64,000 nt of DNA, from the NCBI RefSeq assembly GCF_030408915.1, contig NZ_CP047654.1, positions 1,922,001-1,986,000 of the forward strand, in the 5' to 3' direction. Of this stretch, positions 7,936-16,115 are shown in pieces. A model generated the notes under the pieces. It was not told the DNA's origin. It was given only the letters and a program-made list of their open reading frames with translations, and searched no databases. The first letter of the stretch is position 1. The number at the start of each line of letters is the position of its first letter. This DNA comes from Corynebacterium guangdongense (GTDB taxonomy: Bacteria; Actinomycetota; Actinomycetes; Mycobacteriales; Mycobacteriaceae). Both the position numbers and the translations under genes were made by a program.

Positions 7936-10900
7936 TCAGGAGTACTCGCGGGTCGGCGCCTCCCCCCAGAAGATCTCCTCGACCACGTTGTGGGAGCGCC
8001 GCGTGGCCCGCAGGTAAGCCTCCAGGAAGTCGTTCGACTTCTCCGGCGGCCAGCCGGCGGCCGCGGCGACCTGGGTGAGCTGCTGCCCCGGCTGCGGAAG
8101 CTGGTCGGTGCGCTTGCCGCGGACAAGCACCGTCGCATTGCGCGCGTTGGTGGCCATCCGCCAGGCGTCGCGCAGGATGTTGACCTGGCGGGCGGAGATG
8201 ATCTCGTCGTTGTCGAGTTCCTCCAGCACGGCGAGGCTCTCCAGCGTGGAGGTCGTGTGCAGCGCAGGAATCTCGTGGGCGTGCTGCATCGTCAGCAGCT
8301 GGACCGTCCATTCGATGTCGCTGAGCCCGCCGCGGCCCAGTTTGGTGTGGGTGGTGCGGTCGGCGCCGTGGGGCAGCCGCTCATTGTCGATGCGCGCCTT
8401 GATGCGGCGGATTTCGCGCACGTCGGCCGCGCTGGCCCCACCCTCCGGGTAACGGAACTGATCGATCATCCTGAGGAAGCGCTCCCCGATGGCGCGGTCG
8501 CCGGCCACGGTGGTGGCGCGCAACAGGGCCTGGGTCTCCCACACCTCGCCCCATTCCCGGTAGTAGCGCTCGTAGGAGGAGATGGTGCGCACGATGGCGC
8601 CGCTGCGGCCCTCGGGGCGCAGACCCAGGTCCACCTCGAGCGGCGGGTCCGAGGAGGGTCTGGCCAGGCGGGCGCGCATCGACTCGATGATCGTCGTGGC
8701 CCACGTGATCGCGTGGGTGCTCGCCTCCGAGTCCGCCTCGGCGTCAGTCTCGGCGTCAGTCTCGGCGTCGGAAGCGGCCCCGGAGCGGGTCCCGTGGTCA
8801 AGGCCGGAGCCGGGGTCGGTGCCGGGGTCGGCGGCCACCGGTTCCGCGACGATCATGACGTCCGCGTCGGAGCCGTAGCCGAGCTCGGCGCCGCCGAGCC
8901 GGCCCATGCCGATCACCGCGATCCGGGCGGGCGGCTCATCCCACCCGTGGGTCAGCAGGCTGTGGCGCACCTCCGCCCGCAGCGCCGCCTCCAGCACCGC
9001 GTCCCACACGTAGGAGAGTTCGGAGCAGACCTGGTCGACGTCCATGAACCCCAGCAGATCCGCCGAGGCGATGCGGGCGAGCTCGGCGCGGCGCAGGGCG
9101 CGCGCCACGGCGACGGCCTTGTCCGGATCCGCGTGGCGCTTCGAGGCCGCCACCAGGGAACTGTTGACCTGGTCCGGAGCCGTTTCCAGCAGCTTCGGTC
9201 CGGAGGCGCCGTCACTGAGCTGCTTGATGATGTCCGGCGCCGCGATGATCAGGTCGGCAGCGTAAGGGCTGGTGCCAAGGATGAACATCAGCCGGCTCGC
9301 GACGACGCCCTCATCCCGGAGGATGCGCAGGAACCAGGAGCGGTCCACCGCAGTTTCGGAGAGTTTGCGGTAGTTGAGCAGTCCCGCATCCGGGTCCGCG
9401 GTAGTGCCGAGCACCTCCATGAGGCTGGGCAGCAGAATCGCCTGCAGTTTCGCCCGACGCGAATTGCCGGCCGCCAGGGCCGACAGGTGCTGGAAGGCCC
9501 GGTCGGGGTGACGGTAGCCCAGGGCGGCCAGCTGCGCGGTCGCCCCCTCCTTGGAGAGCCGGAGCTCGTCGACGCTGAGCTGGACCACCGAGTTGAGCAG
9601 CGGGCGGTAGAAGAGCTTGGTGTGCAGACCCGCCACACTGCGCCGGACCCTCTTGAGCTGCGCCTTGAGCTGATCGGTGTCGGTGGAGTCCGCGTCCGGG
9701 ACGAATCCGGTGGTTGTCGCCAGCCAATTCATCGCCCGGTCGTCGTCGACGGCCGGCAGCGCGTGGGTGCGGCGCAGGCGCTGCAGCTGGAGCCGGTGCT
9801 CCAGGAGGCGGAGGAACTCGTAGGCGCGGATGAGCACGCGGCCGTCCTCCCGGCCGACGTATCCCCCGTCGATGAGCCTGCGCAGGGCCTCGGTGGTGGC
9901 GGTGACCCGCAGGTTCTCGTCGGAGCGCCCGTGCACCAGCTGCAGGAGCTGGACCGCGAACTCGACGTCACGGAGGCCGCCCCGGCCGAGTTTGAGCTCG
10001 CGTTCCTTGAGATCGGCGGGCACGGTCTCCACCACGCGCACGCGCATGGCCTGGACGTCGTCGACGAAGGACTCACGCTGGGAGGCGGTCCACACCATCG
10101 GGTCGATGAGGGCGCGGTACTGCTCCCCGAGGGCGATGTCCCCGGTCATCGGCCGGGCCTTGAGCAGCGCCTGAAACTCCCAGGTGCTCGCCCAGCGGCG
10201 GTAGTACGCCCGGTGGCTGTCGAGGGTGCGGGTCAGCGCCCCGGATCGGCCTTCGGGGCGCAGGTTCGCGTCGACCTCGAAGAAGCAGGCCGAGCCGATG
10301 CGCATGAACTCGCTGGCGGTGCGGTTGATCTTCGTGGTGACCGGCTCAGCGACGAAGATGACGTCGACGTCCGAGATGTAGTTGAGCTCCCCGGCGCCGC
10401 ATTTGCCCATGGCGATGACCGCCAGACGCGAGTCCACGGGCGCGGAGCCGTAGACGGTGGCCACGGCCACGGCCAGCGCGGCGGTGAGAGCGGCGTCGGC
10501 GAGCGAGGTGAGCAGGCTCGTCAGGGGCTCGAAGTCCAGCCGCGGCTGACCGGCGCCGTGACCGCGCCGGGCGGCGAAGGTGCCGGCCAGGTCGCAGGCT
10601 GCGATGCGCATGATCAGCGTCCGGTAGGTCGTGGTCAGGGTCAGTTTGGCCTCGTGGCCGGTCAGTCCGGCGCGGTAGGTGCCGGGGGTGGTCAGCTCCG
10701 GGGAGGCGGTGTCGTGTCCGGCCTCACCCGTCTCGGGATCGACGATGACGTCCGCGGGGACGGCGTGGACGGCGGAGAGCATCGAGACCATGAGCGCGTC
10801 GAAGTCCGGGACGGGCTCGGCCAGCTCCACCCAGGTCTGTGGCTGGGCGATCAGATGGTCGCCCAGTGCGGTGGAACCGCCGAGCAGGGCGAGCAGCCTG

Positions 10901-11148
10901 ACCCGGAGGATCTCGTCGGTGCGGAGTGCATGGTCGAGCTCGGTGTAGCGCTCGCCGAGGGCGTCGGCGAGGCGCCGGAGGGCGTTGAGGGCCAGGTCAG
11001 GGTCGCCGGCACCGGCCAGCGTCCAGAGCAGGGCCTCCGAGCCGGGGGTGGTCCAGCCGAGAAATTCCAGGTCCTCGGCCACGTGCGGCCCGGAAAGTCC
11101 GAGCGCCGCCGGGGACGGGAGCACGCGGCGCGGTCGTGCTGCGGCCAT
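7936..11148 (-). CDS. glnE: bifunctional glutamine synthetase adenylyltransferase/adenylyl-removing enzyme
   Basis: GlnE (1070 aa) controls glutamine synthetase by adding and removing AMP on a tyrosine. Two nucleotidyltransferase domains are visible. The N-terminal deadenylylase has GKCGAGELNYISDVDVIF at about residue 250, and the C-terminal adenylylase has GMGRLGGAELGYGSDADVMI at about residue 750. Each is followed by an RxGRGG-type second segment (LGRGGLRDVEF, LGRGGLSDIEW). Just after the second active site a ~30-residue acidic insertion with repeated DAET interrupts the domain (see 8729-8768). The gene lies 29 bp behind glnA2 and starts at an ATG with CGGAGG, indicating a glnA2-glnE operon. 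Confidence 0.96.
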   Translation of the reverse strand: MAAARPRRVLPSPAALGLSGPHVAEDLEFLGWTTPGSEALLWTLAGAGDPDLALNALRRLADALGERYTELDHALRTDEILRVRLLALLGGSTALGDHLIAQPQTWVELAEPVPDFDALMVSMLSAVHAVPADVIVDPETGEAGHDTASPELTTPGTYRAGLTGHEAKLTLTTTYRTLIMRIAACDLAGTFAARRGHGAGQPRLDFEPLTSLLTSLADAALTAALAVAVATVYGSAPVDSRLAVIAMGKCGAGELNYISDVDVIFVAEPVTTKINRTASEFMRIGSACFFEVDANLRPEGRSGALTRTLDSHRAYYRRWASTWEFQALLKARPMTGDIALGEQYRALIDPMVWTASQRESFVDDVQAMRVRVVETVPADLKERELKLGRGGLRDVEFAVQLLQLVHGRSDENLRVTATTEALRRLIDGGYVGREDGRVLIRAYEFLRLLEHRLQLQRLRRTHALPAVDDDRAMNWLATTTGFVPDADSTDTDQLKAQLKRVRRSVAGLHTKLFYRPLLNSVVQLSVDELRLSKEGATAQLAALGYRHPDRAFQHLSALAAGNSRRAKLQAILLPSLMEVLGTTADPDAGLLNYRKLSETAVDRSWFLRILRDEGVVASRLMFILGTSPYAADLIIAAPDIIKQLSDGASGPKLLETAPDQVNSSLVAASKRHADPDKAVAVARALRRAELARIASADLLGFMDVDQVCSELSYVWDAVLEAALRAEVRHSLLTHGWDEPPARIAVIGMGRLGGAELGYGSDADVMIVAEPVAADPGTDPGSGLDHGTRSGAASDAETDAETDAEADSEASTHAITWATTIIESMRARLARPSSDPPLEVDLGLRPEGRSGAIVRTISSYERYYREWGEVWETQALLRATTVAGDRAIGERFLRMIDQFRYPEGGASAADVREIRRIKARIDNERLPHGADRTTHTKLGRGGLSDIEWTVQLLTMQHAHEIPALHTTSTLESLAVLEELDNDEIISARQVNILRDAWRMATNARNATVLVRGKRTDQLPQPGQQLTQVAAAAGWPPEKSNDFLEAYLRATRRSHNVVEEIFWGEAPTREYS
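8729..8768. repeat. 12-bp in-frame repeats inside glnE
   Basis: A 12-bp unit close to GTCTCGGCGTCA is repeated about three times with small changes. On the coding strand it encodes the acidic run DAETDAETDAEAD. The repeat length keeps the glnE frame, so copy number can change without a frameshift. Confidence 0.7.
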
Positions 11149-11177
11149 GGACGCTGCCTCCGTTCAGGTGTCGCGGG

Positions 11178-12515
11178 TTAGTAGTCGGTCGAGTGGCGCA
11201 GCTCCCACGGGGTGATCTGCTCGGTGTAGGTGTGCCACTCCTCCCACTTGGAGCGGAGGAAGAACTCGAAGATGTGCTCTCCCAGCACCTCGGCCATGAA
11301 CTCGCTCTTCTCCAGATGGCGTAGCGCCTCGTCCAGGCTGGACGGGAGATCCTTGTAGCCCATCGCCCGGCGTTCACGGCGGGTCAGTCCGGCGACGTTG
11401 TCCTCGGCGGGCTCCTCCAGCGGGTACTCCTCCTGGATTCCGCGCAGACCGGCGGCCAGGACCGCCGCGTAGGCGAGGTAGGGGTTGGCCGCCGAGTCGA
11501 GGGAACGCACCTCTATGCGGCGGGACTCGGCCTTGTGCAGGCGGTAGGTCGGTACCCGCACCAGCGCGGAGCGGTTGGAGATCCCCCAGGTCACTGCGGT
11601 GGGCGCCTCATTGCCGAACTGGAGGCGCTTGTAGGAGTTCACCCACTGGTTGGTCACCGCCGAGATCTCGTGGGCGTGGTGGAGGATGCCGGCGATGAAG
11701 TGACGTCCCGTCTTCGACAGGGAAATCTCGTCGTCCGGATCATGGAAGGCGTTGGAGTCGCCCTCGAAAAGCGAGAAGTGGGTGTGCATGGCCGAGCCGG
11801 CGTACTCCTGGAACGGCTTGGGCATGAACGTCGCCCGCACCCCCGCGTGCGCGGCCGCCTGCTTGGCCAGATAGCGGAAGGTCAGGACGTTGTCGGCCAT
11901 GGTCAGCACGTCGGCGTGGCGCAGGTCGATCTCCTGCTGGCCCGGCGAGGTCTCGTGGTGGGAGAACTCGGTGACGATGCCCATTTCCTCCAGCGCCTGC
12001 ATCATGCGCCGACGGAAGGAGGGCGCGTCGAGGTTGGTCGACTGGTCGAAGTACCCGCCGTAGTCCGTCGGCACCAGCGGCTCTCCCTTCGGGGTGTCCT
12101 TGACCAGGTAGAACTCTATCTCCGGACTCGCGTTGCAGGTGAAGCCGTTGTCGGCGGCGGCCAGCACCTGGCGACGCAGCACCTGCCGCGGATCCGCCAG
12201 CGAGGGTTGCCCGTCGGGCATGACGACGTCGCAGAACATGCGGGCGGCCTGCAGATCCGACAGATCGACGTCGGTGGGGATGATCTGGAACGTGGAGGGG
12301 TCCGGCAGCATCAGCGTGTCCGACTCGCTGATCCGGGAGAACCCCTCGATCGAGGAACCGTCGAAGCCCGCTCCCTCCTCGAAAGCGCCCTCCAACTCGT
12401 TGGTGCTCATCATGACCGATTTGAGCTGCCCGGTGATGTCCGTGAACCACAGCCGGATGAACCGGATGTCGCGTTCTTCTACGGCGTTCAGCACGAATTC
12501 CTGTTGGCTGTTCAT
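11178..12515 (-). CDS. glnA2: glutamine synthetase, GlnA2-type
   Basis: This 445-residue type I glutamine synthetase would make glutamine from glutamate, ammonia and ATP. Visible family signatures are the N-terminal FTDITGQLKSV and GAGFDGSSIEGF, the Glu-containing metal-site region ASPEIEFYLV, the ATP-binding KPFQEYAGSAMHTHFSL and the Arg-rich NRSALVRVP. The C-terminal region reads MGYKDLPSSLDEAL rather than the NLYDLPPEE found around the adenylylated Tyr of the classic GlnA. The length and the adjacent glnE match GlnA2 of C. glutamicum. I chose MNSQQEF: TACAGT lies 7 nt upstream with no Shine-Dalgarno, so it is probably leaderless. Longer starts run into unlikely Arg/Pro-rich codons. Confidence 0.94.
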   Translation of the reverse strand: MNSQQEFVLNAVEERDIRFIRLWFTDITGQLKSVMMSTNELEGAFEEGAGFDGSSIEGFSRISESDTLMLPDPSTFQIIPTDVDLSDLQAARMFCDVVMPDGQPSLADPRQVLRRQVLAAADNGFTCNASPEIEFYLVKDTPKGEPLVPTDYGGYFDQSTNLDAPSFRRRMMQALEEMGIVTEFSHHETSPGQQEIDLRHADVLTMADNVLTFRYLAKQAAAHAGVRATFMPKPFQEYAGSAMHTHFSLFEGDSNAFHDPDDEISLSKTGRHFIAGILHHAHEISAVTNQWVNSYKRLQFGNEAPTAVTWGISNRSALVRVPTYRLHKAESRRIEVRSLDSAANPYLAYAAVLAAGLRGIQEEYPLEEPAEDNVAGLTRRERRAMGYKDLPSSLDEALRHLEKSEFMAEVLGEHIFEFFLRSKWEEWHTYTEQITPWELRHSTDY

Positions 12516-12522
12516 GACTGCC

Positions 12523-12528
12523 ACTGTA
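12523..12528 (-). promoter_or_regulatory. -10 box for leaderless glnA2
   Basis: TACAGT on the minus strand ends 7 nt before the glnA2 ATG, and there is no purine-rich ribosome binding site. Transcription would start at or within a base of the start codon. Confidence 0.55.
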
Positions 12529-12702
12529 GAACGGCGACCGGACACCGGGGCCGGGTTCCGCCCCGGGCCCGGCTTTGCTCGCTTCCACCGCTGCTTGACG
12601 ACGCCCGCATCACCGCAGGTGGCGACAGTACGGCCCGCCCCAATCCGGGGGTGATTGGGCGGTGGCGTGTCGGAGCCGGGTGATGGGATGGGTCCTGAGA
12701 CC

Positions 12703-12717
12703 GCGACAGAGTGTCGC
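12703..12717. promoter_or_regulatory. perfect inverted repeat GCGACA-n3-TGTCGC
   Basis: This 15-bp palindrome lies in the 274-bp divergent region between glnA2 and the DUF2786 gene, about 75 bp before the latter. It is a candidate operator. It does not resemble the AmtR consensus that I know for nitrogen control. Confidence 0.35.
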
Positions 12718-12789
12718 CGACGCCGGCCATCAGGGGGATGACCGTCCGGGCCGCGGTCCGACCACCGCCACACATTCGAGGGGAAACCG

Positions 12790-13851
12790 ATGAACAACGA
12801 CCTGCTCCAGGCCACCGTCAATGCCGCACGTCTTCAGATCCTTGACGCCGGGGCCCGTGGCTGGCTGCCCGATGATCTGCGCCATGTGCTGAGCACCGGC
12901 CCCGGCCTAGACCACCTGCTCCACACGGCCGCCGACCTGATCACCTTCCTGCCCGGCCCCGTCGCCGAGCGCTGGCGACGACAGTCCAGGCGCGGCGGTC
13001 GCCCGCCCCGGGACATGTCCCTGCTTCGGACGTGGATCGTCGAGCTGCGCCAATTGACCGACATTCCCGGCGCCGACACCGTCCTGCGTACCGATGAGGA
13101 GGCGCTGGCCGGTCTCGACGAGCCTCAGCTCAAGGCCCATCAACGGGTCCAGGCGCTGCTGGCCAAGGCGGAGTCGACCACCTACGAGGAGGAGGCGAAG
13201 GCCCTGCTGGAAAAAGCCGCCCAGCTGCGGCAACGCTACCGCCTGGCGGAGATCCTGGACGAGCTGACCTCCGGCGAGGGCCCGACCATCGCGACCGCCC
13301 GTATCCACCTTCGCGCGCCCTGGGTGCCGCACCAGGCGCAGCTGCTCGGGGCGGTCGCCCAGCCCAACGGGTGCAGGGCCATCCTGTTTCACCGGAAGGG
13401 GTTGGCGCTGATCGTCGGCGAGACGGCGGACGTCCGCCACGTCACCGCGACCTTCGCCAGCGTCAACCGCCAGCGCGATTGGTTCATGCGCAACTCCCCC
13501 GGAGCGCGGGCAGCCCGCAAATTCGACGAGACCAGCGCCTACCGCCGAAGTTTCCAGCTCTCCTACGCCACCGAGATCGGCCGCCTGCTGCGCGACGCCG
13601 CCACCGTCCCGCAGGACGCACACCGCGGTGCGCGGGAGGAGGCGGCCGGGAAGGACGCCCTGCCCGCCCTCACCCACCGCGAGGTCGCCGTCGCCGACGC
13701 ATTCAACCGAATGTTCCCCCGCCGCTCCTCAATGAACCTGAGTTCGCGGCATCCGGGCGGCCACGCCGACGGCCGGGATGCCGCCCACAATTCCAAGCTC
13801 GGTCCTGATCAGGAAGCCGGCTTGCGGGGCAGGCGGGCGTTGTCCCGGTAG
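12790..13851 (+). CDS. DUF2786 domain protein
   Basis: This 353-residue soluble protein has a DUF2786-like segment near residues 115-155 (RVQALLAKAESTTYEEEAKALLEKAAQLRQRYRL). That short alpha-helical domain is found in actinobacterial and phage-related proteins of unknown role. The remainder contains a mixed alpha/beta region (CRAILFHRKGLALIVG, VTATFASVNRQRDWFM) and a disordered basic C-terminus. GAGGGG just before the ATG is the ribosome binding site. It is divergent from glnA2. The basic tail (RRSSMNLSSRHPGGHA...) might contact nucleic acid, which is only a guess. Confidence 0.78.
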   Translation: MNNDLLQATVNAARLQILDAGARGWLPDDLRHVLSTGPGLDHLLHTAADLITFLPGPVAERWRRQSRRGGRPPRDMSLLRTWIVELRQLTDIPGADTVLRTDEEALAGLDEPQLKAHQRVQALLAKAESTTYEEEAKALLEKAAQLRQRYRLAEILDELTSGEGPTIATARIHLRAPWVPHQAQLLGAVAQPNGCRAILFHRKGLALIVGETADVRHVTATFASVNRQRDWFMRNSPGARAARKFDETSAYRRSFQLSYATEIGRLLRDAATVPQDAHRGAREEAAGKDALPALTHREVAVADAFNRMFPRRSSMNLSSRHPGGHADGRDAAHNSKLGPDQEAGLRGRRALSR

Positions 13852-13888
13852 GCTGGGATGTCAGTGAGCACCCGTTCCGGCTGCTGTC

Positions 13889-13904
13889 CGCCGCCCGGGC
13901 GGCG
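13889..13904 (+). terminator. possible terminator after the DUF2786 gene
   Basis: A 16-bp self-complementary GC run (CGCCGCCCGGGCGGCG) with TGCTGTTTT downstream lies 37 bp after the DUF2786 stop. The loop is minimal, so this is a weak call. Confidence 0.35.
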
Positions 13905-13951
13905 TGCTGTTTTCACCCGGTTCAACAGATCGAGGAGAGTGACCGTCAACG

Positions 13952-15634
13952 ATGGCCATCAATAAGTTTCATGAGGTAGAAATTAAGTTCGCGGTCGACG
14001 GCGCCACCACGGTCCCCGATCTGACCCGGCTGCCGGAGGTGGAATCCATCGGCTCCACCCGCGAACACCGTCTGTCCGCCATCTACTACGACACCCGGGA
14101 CCTGCGCCTGACCCGGGAGAAGATCACGCTGCGCCGGCGCACCGGTGGAGAGGACGATGGCTGGCACATCAAGCTACCCGCCGACTCCGGACGCATCGAG
14201 TTGCACGCGGAGCTCGGTGACCCCGTCAACGGGGTCTATCACGTGCCGGACGATCTGTTGGCCCAGGTGCGGGCGATCGTCCGCAACCATGAGCTGGCCC
14301 CCGTCGCGCAGGTGGACAACCACCGCACCGAGTCCACGCTCTGCCTGGCCGACGGTACGCCGATCGGCGAGTTCTGCGATGACCGGGTCACCGCCTGGTC
14401 CCTGCTTCCCGGGGGCGCGCAGACCTCCTGGCGGGAGTGCGAGGTCGAGCTGGCCGAGCCGATGATCGGCACCGACATCGGGGCCGACTTCCTCCACTCG
14501 ATCACCGAGCTTCTCATCGGCGCCGGGGCCCGCCGTTCCTCCTCCCCGTCGAAGCTGGCGGCGGCGCTGGGCGACTCCGTCGACCACGCCCCGGTGCCGG
14601 CGCACCTGCGCGATCCCGATCTGGACGAGGACTCGGCCGCCGCCGGCGTGATCACCGCTCTGCGTGCCAACCGGGACAAGCTCATCGAGTATGACCCCAA
14701 GGTCCGCCGCGATGAGTGGGATTCCGTCCATCAGATGCGCGTGGCCACCCGCGAGCTGCGCAGCCACATGGAGACCTTCGACGGCGTCCTCGCCGGCGAG
14801 GCCATCAAGCAGCTGCTCGCCGAGCTGAAGATTCTGGCCTCCATCCTGGGCCGAGCCCGCGACGCTGAGGTGGTCGAGGAGCGCTTCCACGCGCTGCTGG
14901 ACGCGGAGGACTCCGACGTCATCGACGCGACCGCGCGCGAGCACATTCGCGAGGACATGGGCGCCGAATACCGCCGGGCCCACCGCCACGTCGTCGCGGC
15001 GTTGGATTCCGACCGTTACCTGGACATGCTGGACGCCATCGACGAGCTGCTCGCCGATCCCCCGTTGGCCGGGGCACACCGGCTCGACGAGGACGAGGTC
15101 ACTGCCGCCACGGGCCGCCACGCCGCCACCGACGACGCAGACACGGACACCTCCGCGGCCCCCGCCGAGGAGGAACCGGAGCTGTCCCCGGAGGAGGTTC
15201 TGCTCAGCCACCTCGAGGAGGCCTACCGGAAGCTGCTCAAGCGGCACCGCCGCGCGGTCGACAACTGGGACAATCACGAACTCACGCTGCATGAGCGCGA
15301 GGACTACTTCCATGACATGCGTAAGTCAGCCAAGAAGCTGCGCTACGCCGCCGAAGCCGTCGGCGCCGCCACCCGGGTCAAGACCAAGCGGCTCTACAAG
15401 GCCTGCAAGGATCTGCAGTCCTCGCTGGGGGATTTCCAGGATTCCGTCACCTCCCGCGACAAGCTGGTCCACCTCGCGCAGGCCGCCGACCGCCGAGGGG
15501 AGAGCACTTTCGCCTACGGGCTGCTCTACCAGCGCGAACGCTTCCTCGGCTTGCAGGCACTCGAGGAGTACAAGGACGGCGTCAAGCAGATCAAGGCCTC
15601 CTTCGGACGCCTCAAGCTCACGAAGAAGAAGTAG
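13952..15634 (+). CDS. CYTH and CHAD domain protein
   Basis: The 560-residue protein fuses an N-terminal CYTH domain (about 1-205) to a C-terminal CHAD domain (about 225-545). CYTH (adenylate cyclase 2/thiamine triphosphatase fold) shows the EVEIK signature at residues 8-12, YYDTRDLRL, and the paired basic residues of TLRRRTGG, which bind triphosphate-type substrates. CHAD is a helical, His-rich domain known to bind polyphosphate; its VHQMRVATRELRSHM and FHDMRKSAKKLRYAAE repeats are present. A Ser/Asp/Glu-rich spacer (about 385-410) interrupts CHAD. A role in polyphosphate or tripolyphosphate metabolism is likely by family. A strong terminator follows. Confidence 0.92.
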   Translation: MAINKFHEVEIKFAVDGATTVPDLTRLPEVESIGSTREHRLSAIYYDTRDLRLTREKITLRRRTGGEDDGWHIKLPADSGRIELHAELGDPVNGVYHVPDDLLAQVRAIVRNHELAPVAQVDNHRTESTLCLADGTPIGEFCDDRVTAWSLLPGGAQTSWRECEVELAEPMIGTDIGADFLHSITELLIGAGARRSSSPSKLAAALGDSVDHAPVPAHLRDPDLDEDSAAAGVITALRANRDKLIEYDPKVRRDEWDSVHQMRVATRELRSHMETFDGVLAGEAIKQLLAELKILASILGRARDAEVVEERFHALLDAEDSDVIDATAREHIREDMGAEYRRAHRHVVAALDSDRYLDMLDAIDELLADPPLAGAHRLDEDEVTAATGRHAATDDADTDTSAAPAEEEPELSPEEVLLSHLEEAYRKLLKRHRRAVDNWDNHELTLHEREDYFHDMRKSAKKLRYAAEAVGAATRVKTKRLYKACKDLQSSLGDFQDSVTSRDKLVHLAQAADRRGESTFAYGLLYQRERFLGLQALEEYKDGVKQIKASFGRLKLTKKK

Positions 15635-15652
15635 CGCCGCTCCGCCCATGAC

Positions 15653-15687
15653 ACCGGGCCCGCACCTTCCTGTGGTGCGGGCCCGGT
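15653..15687. terminator. bidirectional rho-independent-type terminator
   Basis: A perfect 14-bp stem (ACCGGGCCCGCACC and its complement) with a 7-nt loop lies between two convergent genes, the CYTH/CHAD gene and the small SPOR-like gene. It has no long T-tract, as is common in high-GC genomes. Confidence 0.75.
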
Positions 15688-15707
15688 GAGTGTTCGCGGG
15701 GCGGGGG

Positions 15708-15926
15708 TTACTTCTCCCAGGAGGCGGGTTCGCCCCAGTTGTCCTCGGCCTCCGCCTCGGCGCGTTCGGCCGCGTCGGCGGCCTCGGTGCGGGCCCGGGC
15801 GATTTCCAGTGCGGAGGCGGCCTCCTGCCTGGTGTCGTAGGGGCCCATGCGGTCTGACCAGGAATCCACCTTGCCCTGTCGGACTTCGCCCGTGGCCAGG
15901 TTGTAGTACCACTTCTCGTCGGACAT
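15708..15926 (-). CDS. small SPOR-domain-like protein (72 aa)
   Basis: A 72-residue protein with the actinobacterial motif KWYYNLATGEVRQGK...DRMGPYDTRQEAASAL, which resembles a mini SPOR domain. It is annotated in corynebacteria and mycobacteria as a small SPOR-domain protein. The second half is an acidic helix rich in Ala and Glu ending in WGEPASWEK. There is no signal peptide, so it should be cytoplasmic. AAGGAGA precedes the ATG. It is divergent from the galK-like gene. The function of the family is not established. Confidence 0.82.
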   Translation of the reverse strand: MSDEKWYYNLATGEVRQGKVDSWSDRMGPYDTRQEAASALEIARARTEAADAAERAEAEAEDNWGEPASWEK

Positions 15927-16115
15927 GATGTGTTCTCCTTACGAAAATGTCGCGTATTCATCAGACACCTGTGGGTGTCGGCTTACATGGTCAAGGCTAC
16001 CGGCGTGGGCGACGCCGTGGGGCCGGCAAGTAGAGTGGGCCTCCTGATGTCTGCTGGAAGCGCGCCTTCCTCTCCCCCAATACCCACCGTGACCCCAACA
16101 AGGAGTGAGCCCATC

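Noticed and set aside
7555..11181. A 1208-codon open frame on the plus strand opposite glnE
   Set aside because: It is the antisense shadow of glnE in high-GC DNA: the residue composition is Gly/Val/Arg/Asp/His-rich without motifs, while the minus strand encodes both GlnE active sites.
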